Source: Rhea pennata
Taxonomy: Eukaryota; Chordata; Aves; Rheiformes; Rheidae
Reading direction: 5' to 3'
Length of the DNA stretch: 64,000 bases
Assembly: GCF_028389875.1 (NCBI RefSeq)
Contig: NC_084702.1
Location: forward strand, 68,173,582-68,237,581
The notes under the pieces are model-generated. The model searched no databases. It worked only from the letters and a program-made list of their open reading frames with translations, and was not told the origin of the DNA. A program made the translations under genes and the position numbers. The stretch's first letter is position 1, and every line of letters starts with the position of its first letter. Positions 59,184 through 64,000 of this stretch are shown in pieces.

Positions 59184-61480
59184 GTGAGATGAGTGAATTT
59201 TTATTTAAATCTGCAAAGAATAAATATGTTTTAATCATGTAAAACTTGCTTAGCACTTCTGTTTTTGGGGATGGGTTAGAAAAGCTTCAGGAGATGGCTT
59301 CAAACTACTAGATTTGGGTGTTATTGAGATACATAGCTAATTCTACTGTGTTTTTGGCTTCAGGCCAGAGATTCAAAATTGCTCAGTGGAAAGGTTTTTT
59401 TGTTAGTTTGTTTCTTCCAAAACATGTTCTTTACTTGACTCTTGTTATTTTGAATGCACTGGTTTAAAGTATGTATTTGGAAATTGTGAACAAAAATCAT
59501 TTTCCCATTTTTTGTTGCATCCATTGAAAGGCATGCTTTCTTATGCACTTTTGATAATGTGAGATCTGATTTTTTTCTTCTCTTTTAAAATATGATTTGA
59601 GTTTAAATAGGTAACAATTAAAGGCCTAGTCCTTCCATTGAAATCGATGGCAAAAATACCACCGAATGCAGTAGTGCAGGAAGAGATAACTGGAGTCTAA
59701 TCTTGCATTAGTTGTCAGCTAGTTCAGCTGAGGTACTTTGAAGAACTTTTTGCTAATGATTGTAAGTGTGGTCTACTAGTTTAAAACTTGTGGACTAAAT
59801 TCTGCATCAGTTTAGGTTGATGCTAGATATATTGTTGTTGTACTATAAAGTGATTGTGCGGAAGAATATAATTAATACAGCAATTGCCGTAATAACTTTT
59901 GTTTTTTTTAAATTATTTTCCCCGTCAGTCTAACATTTTTTGTCTATACATTATTTTGCAGGCAAATATAGAAAATAGCATTTTTAAAAAATGAGATACT
60001 CTTTCTTTAAACAGGAAAAAGAGGCTATTTTTCTTCTAGATGATAAACGTATAAATGAAATTAACCTCGCATCGGGGAGGACAAAGAAGAAAATCCCTCG
60101 GCTGCACTCATTGCTAAAAAATGTAGTCATCCTAACAACTTCAAGAAATGGTTAAGTATTAATATCTCATGTGTTACAAATCACATTATTTTATTTGTTG
60201 TTCTAGCAATTTAGAAAGATACAATGATCAAAAGTATTTGCCAGTTCAGTCTCAGCCTTAGAAATGTGACTAAAATGAAGGGAAATAATTTTAAATACTT
60301 AAATATTTAAATCCTTCACAATAATACAGTTCTAAACATCTCTTTGATGATGAATACAGGTGCTTGGTTGGTAGGAATACTTACAACAGGAGAACTATTT
60401 CTGTGGAATAAAGATCAGGACTTCTTGAAAATTGTGCCGGCAGTTGAAGAGTCTAGGAAGGTAGTTACAGCAGCACAAGGTAGGGATTTTTTTTTCTTTC
60501 ACTTTGTCAGTTTGAAAATTGAGTAGAGGTAAAGTGTTTTTCCTCTTGTAATTAAATATTATGTAAGTAAAAGCTGTATTTTTGTATTGTTTTGTATTTG
60601 TATGATTTATGTGCTAGCTGAGCTTTGACAAATGTCCTGTCTGTTGTTTAAATGATACATTTTTGAATTCTCAAAGCTCCTGTAAACATTAATTCAATTT
60701 TAAATACAGTGAGTCTTTGTTTTGATTTAAGCTGTATATGCTTCATTTTAAGTTTATTCTCTAAGTATTTTTTGATGCTAAATGCTACTTGAAAAAATAT
60801 TATAAAGGCATGAACTTGTGAACTTTGCATAAAATCCTGCTTTGTATTGAATAGTCTCACTAACATTGTGTTGCAAATTGAAATACTGTACAAGCAATTC
60901 TGTCATTTCAGTGAAGATCAGTAGTGCATTTAGGAGCTGAAGGTAATAGATAAGTAGAGCATTTATGCATTTATTCATAGTTCTCATGAAAGATTTCAAC
61001 GTTTCAAGAAAAAAGCAATCTCAGGAAAGACCTGTGTAAAATTTATAAAATGCATAAAAAAATGGGGATCCTATCTGACATTACCACTGCAAAAGGTCTG
61101 CTACTAGTGATGGAGTTTGGAAATGTAAGATCTTTAATATGGAAACTTGGATTTATTGTGACTGAAAAGAAAGAAATATCCTTTCCTCTTAAAATATAAA
61201 TCCAACAGAAAAGAAGAAATTGTTCTGAGGCATTGTTATTTTTTCCAGAGTGTTTGATGCGATTGTACTTGTATATATCTGGGGATGGCAGAAAGGTACT
61301 GTTCACTACTCCTACGGCATGTGTCTTTCTGTGGGAGAGCACGGAACATGAAAATACATACTATTCAAAAAATTCTTCAGTGACTGGGCGCTGGACACAA
61401 ATTTTGCCTGATCAATCAATCATGTTGCCTTCAACTAATGAAAAAGAAACCGGAGTGCACGCTGCTTTCATACAAAACGA

Positions 61481-61513
<33 letters not shown>

Positions 61514-63391
61514 CCCTAAAGCAACGTATCTCATCTCTTAAGTAAATTGGAGCTTCAGAAGCTACAGTGAGTTACAAGAGTTATGTCTTTAACGTAAGAG
61601 TCTCTTTAACATAACTCTTTAACATAAGAGTTATGTGTAGGCCTAATTTTTCTGTTCATATTAGGTTTAATGACAGCATAAGAACAGCCATGCTGGACCA
61701 AACCACAGTTCATGTAGCCCAATATCTCCTCTCCTGCCTTTACGTTTCTGAGTGACAACATTATGTTATTTAATCTGAATTGTAATAGCTATTGACCTAA
61801 ATACATAAGTCGTTAAACAAGAAACTCAGTGTAATCAGGGTTTTGGGGTTTTGTTCTTTTTTTGTGTGTGTGTGATTGTTTTCCTTCAGATACTGGGTGA
61901 TTGCTGTTTGTGCACTTTTGTGTTCTATTCTGGGGAATGCTTGGTGTTCACATTTTTGGCTCTCCGATGGCATGAAAATAGCTTCAGATGTGTTAGGTGA
62001 GTTCAAAGCTAATTAAAATTATATTAATTTAAGAGAAAGAGTTTATTATAAAGTGCTTCAGAGTCTGGTTTCAAAGCTGCATATAAATACATGCTATTTG
62101 TGTTAATATACAGTTAGTTAATGGTTACAAACACCTATCTGTATTTTCACATGTACTTTTATAGCTTGCATCACACTATGTATCTGTACATGGACAAAAT
62201 AGTAATTCTTAAGTATTTAAATGTAATGAATGAAGCAGCATTTATATATATATATATATATTCCATAGTTCATTAGCAAAAAATGGTTTACACCTAAATA
62301 AAACTGAATATATTTATCATAATATATATGTGAGTATCTGTACATACCTGTGCCTGCACACAGATGTGTTTGTCACTGTCAGAGAGATTTTTTGAATAGC
62401 GATTATAGATTTTTCTTTTCTTGTTTTTCTCATTAGTAGTGCATACCTTACAGCTTGGCCCATACATCTCTTTCTTTTCTTTGTTATGAATTTTCATCTG
62501 TTGTATTTGTTTTCTGTTCCCTTTGTCATCTTTTGTGTCTAGACTACGTAGATGTATTTATTTTTTTAACTGGGGTAAGACCATTTACTGGTAGAGTTAT
62601 ACTGGTACAGCCACTTAAAAATGCAACTGAAAAAATGATTCTGAGTATACGTATAGTCCATTCCTCTTCCTGTGTGAGAAATGTCTTTTATGTGAGTTTA
62701 ACAGCATATATTCTCTGTGGGTATAACTTGACTATACCCTACATTTGAAATTGTACAACTGATGCTTTTTCAAAATTAACTTGTTGATGATTTCCTCCTT
62801 GCCTTACTGAATGGTACCACTCTTCACTCAGTTTGTCAGTACCATGGTAGTACCTTTTCAATAATATAAAATATCATTTTAAAATTCTAAATAGCCCTGT
62901 GTTTGATGATGATATACTGTCTGATGAGGATGTTCTTGGCCAAAATATGAATGTCCTAATTCTATAGCATGTATCTACATATATTGGGATGTTTTATATG
63001 CAAGACTCAAATTTCCATCTCATAAAAATCATTTTATCACTTAGATACTATTTTTAAACTCTTGCAAATCCCAAATATCTTTCATCTATAATGTTGTTGA
63101 AGTCAACTTTTTTTTTTTTTTTTTTTAAACATGTTTTGTGTGTCTCTGTTCTGGTTGGATTTGTTATGATGTATGAAACATTCTATTCAGTACTGCTGAG
63201 TAACCTCTTGCTTTTATTCTTTTTTGATATTTAGTTCTTTGCCATATCAGATTCACTGGGTACAGCAAACTTGTTCTCTTGCTAATCTGGTTCCTCAGTG
63301 TTTATCTGTAAAGTCAAGAGGAGCTTTGCTAACTGCTTTTGCAGGAGATGGACTTTTACTTGCGGTAGCCATTAATCAAAATAATCCACAG
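59103..63391 (+). CDS. CPLANE1: CPLANE1 (C5orf42, JBTS17), ciliogenesis and planar polarity effector 1, 5' part (residues 1-278)
   Basis: CPLANE1 is a very large protein (over 3,000 residues in human) of the CPLANE complex with INTU, FUZ and WDPCP. It acts at the basal body to recruit intraflagellar transport proteins; human mutations cause Joubert and oral-facial-digital syndromes. Six coding exons join in frame: 59103-59183, 60015-60150, 60360-60479, 61249-61481, 61890-61996 and 63235-63391 (834 nt, ends in phase 0). The start MEIKLDVLISTCIKQSKPWP matches human MEIRLEVLTSTSIKQKKPWP. FLLDDKRINEINLASGRTKK and GILTTGELFLWNKDQD follow, in a region predicted to form a WD40-like propeller. The ATG has A at -3 and G at +4. 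The gene runs off the right edge with about 90% of the protein missing. It lies tandem with NUP155, with its own CpG island. Confidence 0.95.
59184..60014 (+). other. CPLANE1: CPLANE1 intron after first coding exon
   Basis: 831 bp AT-rich intron ending CTTTAAACAG. No other feature is seen. Confidence 0.88.
60015..60150 (+). CDS. CPLANE1: CPLANE1 second coding exon
   Basis: Residues 28-72, EKEAIFLLDDKRINEINLAS then KKKIPRLHSLLKNVVILTTS. The donor AATG|GTTAAG is weak. Confidence 0.94.
60360..60479 (+). CDS. CPLANE1: CPLANE1 third coding exon
   Basis: Residues 73-112, AWLVGILTTGELFLWNKDQD, a WD-like blade. Acceptor GAATACAG, donor CAAG|GTAGGG. Confidence 0.95.
60480..61248 (+). other. CPLANE1: CPLANE1 intron after third coding exon
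   Basis: 769 bp AT-rich intron ending ATTTTTTCCAG. Minus-strand open frames across it look like chance. Confidence 0.88.
61249..61481 (+). CDS. CPLANE1: CPLANE1 fourth coding exon
   Basis: Residues 113-190, CLMRLYLYISGDGRKVLFTT then CVFLWESTEH and TGRWTQILPD. Phase 0 donor GAG|GTAAAA, where the A's continue as a run of 29. Confidence 0.95.
61484..61512. repeat. poly-A tract (29 A) abutting a splice donor
   Basis: Uninterrupted 29 A's starting at intron position +3 of the CPLANE1 fourth coding exon. Confidence 0.95.
61676..61741. mobile_element. Old CR1-like fragment
   Basis: ATAAGAACAGCCATGCTGGA, CCAAACCACAGTTCATGTAG and CCCAATATCTCC resemble the sauropsid CR1 motif with GCCATACTGGGTCAGACCA and CTAGCCCAGTATC, as I recall it. 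It is diverged and short; subfamily and orientation are uncertain. Confidence 0.55.
61890..61996 (+). CDS. CPLANE1: CPLANE1 fifth coding exon
   Basis: Residues 191-225, GDCCLCTFVFYSGECLVFTF then LALRWHEN, close to human GDCCLCSFTFYSGECLKLTF. Donor TTAG|GTGAGT. Confidence 0.95.
61997..63234 (+). other. CPLANE1: CPLANE1 intron after fifth coding exon
   Basis: 1.2 kb AT-rich intron with (TA)n at 62,242-62,261 and a T run at about 63,109-63,126. The open frame at 62,455-62,748 has no recognisable domain. Confidence 0.88.
62242..62261. repeat. (TA)n microsatellite
   Basis: About ten TA units in a CPLANE1 intron. Confidence 0.9.
63235..63391 (+). CDS. CPLANE1: CPLANE1 sixth coding exon
   Basis: Residues 226-278, SLPYQIHWVQQTCSLANLVP then SVKSRGALLTAFAGDGLLLA. 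Donor CACAG|GTATGA, phase 0. Confidence 0.94.
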
Positions 63392-64000
63392 GTATGAATG
63401 ATAGAGAATTTATCACTTAAGCTAATAGTTCGGTTGGAATGAAGTCCAATTAAAATGATCTACTGAATTGTTTTAGAAGTGATTTTCAGTAAGGCACTGG
63501 GTTACTTAATGTATTCACATATCAGTATTCACAGCCAAGAAGTTCTGCACCAACTTGTAATTCTTTGAATGCTGTTATTCAGTTAAGAACTCCATACCAG
63601 CCAGTCTGTCATCTATAATCTTTCAAAAGTACAACAAGAAAGAAACTAAATTGAGGCATTGTATCTGCACGTTTTGAATAATTCTTAGTCAGGATTCAGT
63701 CAAAGGTGAGAAAGAGGTTATGGTCCCACTTCATAAAGGTATTTCTTTTAACAACTCAAGGAGGCCAAATCTTTTTGTTGGTTTTAGTCCTACTGATGCC
63801 AAGAAATACTGACCGGCCTATGTAGTTCTCCAAGAGGAGATGATGCAGTACTTCAAAGGCCCAATGCTTATTCACCAATAAGACCAGATAAGAGGGTTCT
63901 TAAATTATTTCTGGGATATTAAGAGGGGGAAGAAGAGAGAGAGAGAGAGAAAGAGAGGGAATGCATATGATAAGATTTAATTATTTTTCAAGTTTAGAAA
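63392..64000 (+). other. CPLANE1: CPLANE1 intron, partial (runs off the right edge)
   Basis: Non-coding to the end of the window, with a (GA)n-rich tract at about 63,931-63,958. No further CPLANE1 exon (expected VLFINTLNF-like) is seen. Confidence 0.85.
63931..63958. repeat. (GA)n-rich microsatellite
   Basis: Interrupted GA repeat flanked by GGGGGA and GAAAGAGAGG. Confidence 0.88.

Larger units (their letters stand above)
61482..61889 (+). other. CPLANE1: CPLANE1 intron after fourth coding exon
   Basis: 408 bp. It starts with the A29 run, contains short repeats of a CTTTAACATAAGAGT-like unit at about 61,586-61,636, an old CR1-like fragment and a TG run before the acceptor CCTTCAG. Confidence 0.88.

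Noticed and set aside
1-64000. CRISPR arrays, operons, phage or bacterial defence systems
   Set aside because: The sequence is intron-rich vertebrate DNA with no regularly spaced repeat array or prokaryotic gene structure.

Overview
The window is vertebrate nuclear DNA, almost certainly from a bird and probably from a passerine. Intron-split genes, CpG-island promoters, short CR1 LINE tails (GGTTGGAAGGGACC next to ATTCTATG octamers) and low repeat density point to a bird. The clearest lineage marker is a SINE at about 18,909-19,051 with a tRNA-Ile-like head joined to a CR1 tail. That is the architecture of the passerine SINE family TguSINE1 as I recall it. The gene order WDR70 - NUP155 - CPLANE1 matches human 5p13, which in birds lies on the Z chromosome. 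The low load of long retroelements argues against the W. Species and chromosome are inferences.

Layout. (1) 1-20,004, minus strand: the 5' part of WDR70, five coding exons giving residues 1-162. The gene continues off the left edge, and the first 13.5 kb is one intron. (2) 19.7-21.4 kb: a CpG island serving as a head-to-head promoter; the WDR70 and NUP155 start codons are 975 bp apart and diverge. (3) 20,979-54,548, plus strand: the complete NUP155 gene. I assembled 35 coding exons in an unbroken frame, giving 1,389 residues plus a stop. A poly(A) signal lies 269 bp past the stop codon. (4) 54.9-56.3 kb: intergenic. (5) 56.35-57.2 kb: a second CpG island, the promoter and probable non-coding first exon of CPLANE1 (C5orf42). 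(6) 59,103-63,391, plus strand: the first six coding exons of CPLANE1, residues 1-278. The gene runs off the right edge.

The three genes do unrelated jobs: WDR70 is a nuclear WD40 protein, NUP155 an inner-ring nuclear pore scaffold, and CPLANE1 a ciliogenesis factor. Only WDR70 and NUP155 appear to share a control region.

I found no undescribed multi-gene system; this is a conserved housekeeping neighbourhood. The points worth a second look concern splicing and control: a candidate U12-type intron and two GC-AG introns in NUP155, a CPLANE1 splice donor that runs straight into 29 A's, an upstream ORF overlapping the CPLANE1 start codon, and the tRNA/CR1 SINE. Exon boundaries come from reading splice sites and frame by eye against remembered human proteins. 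They were not checked by alignment software.
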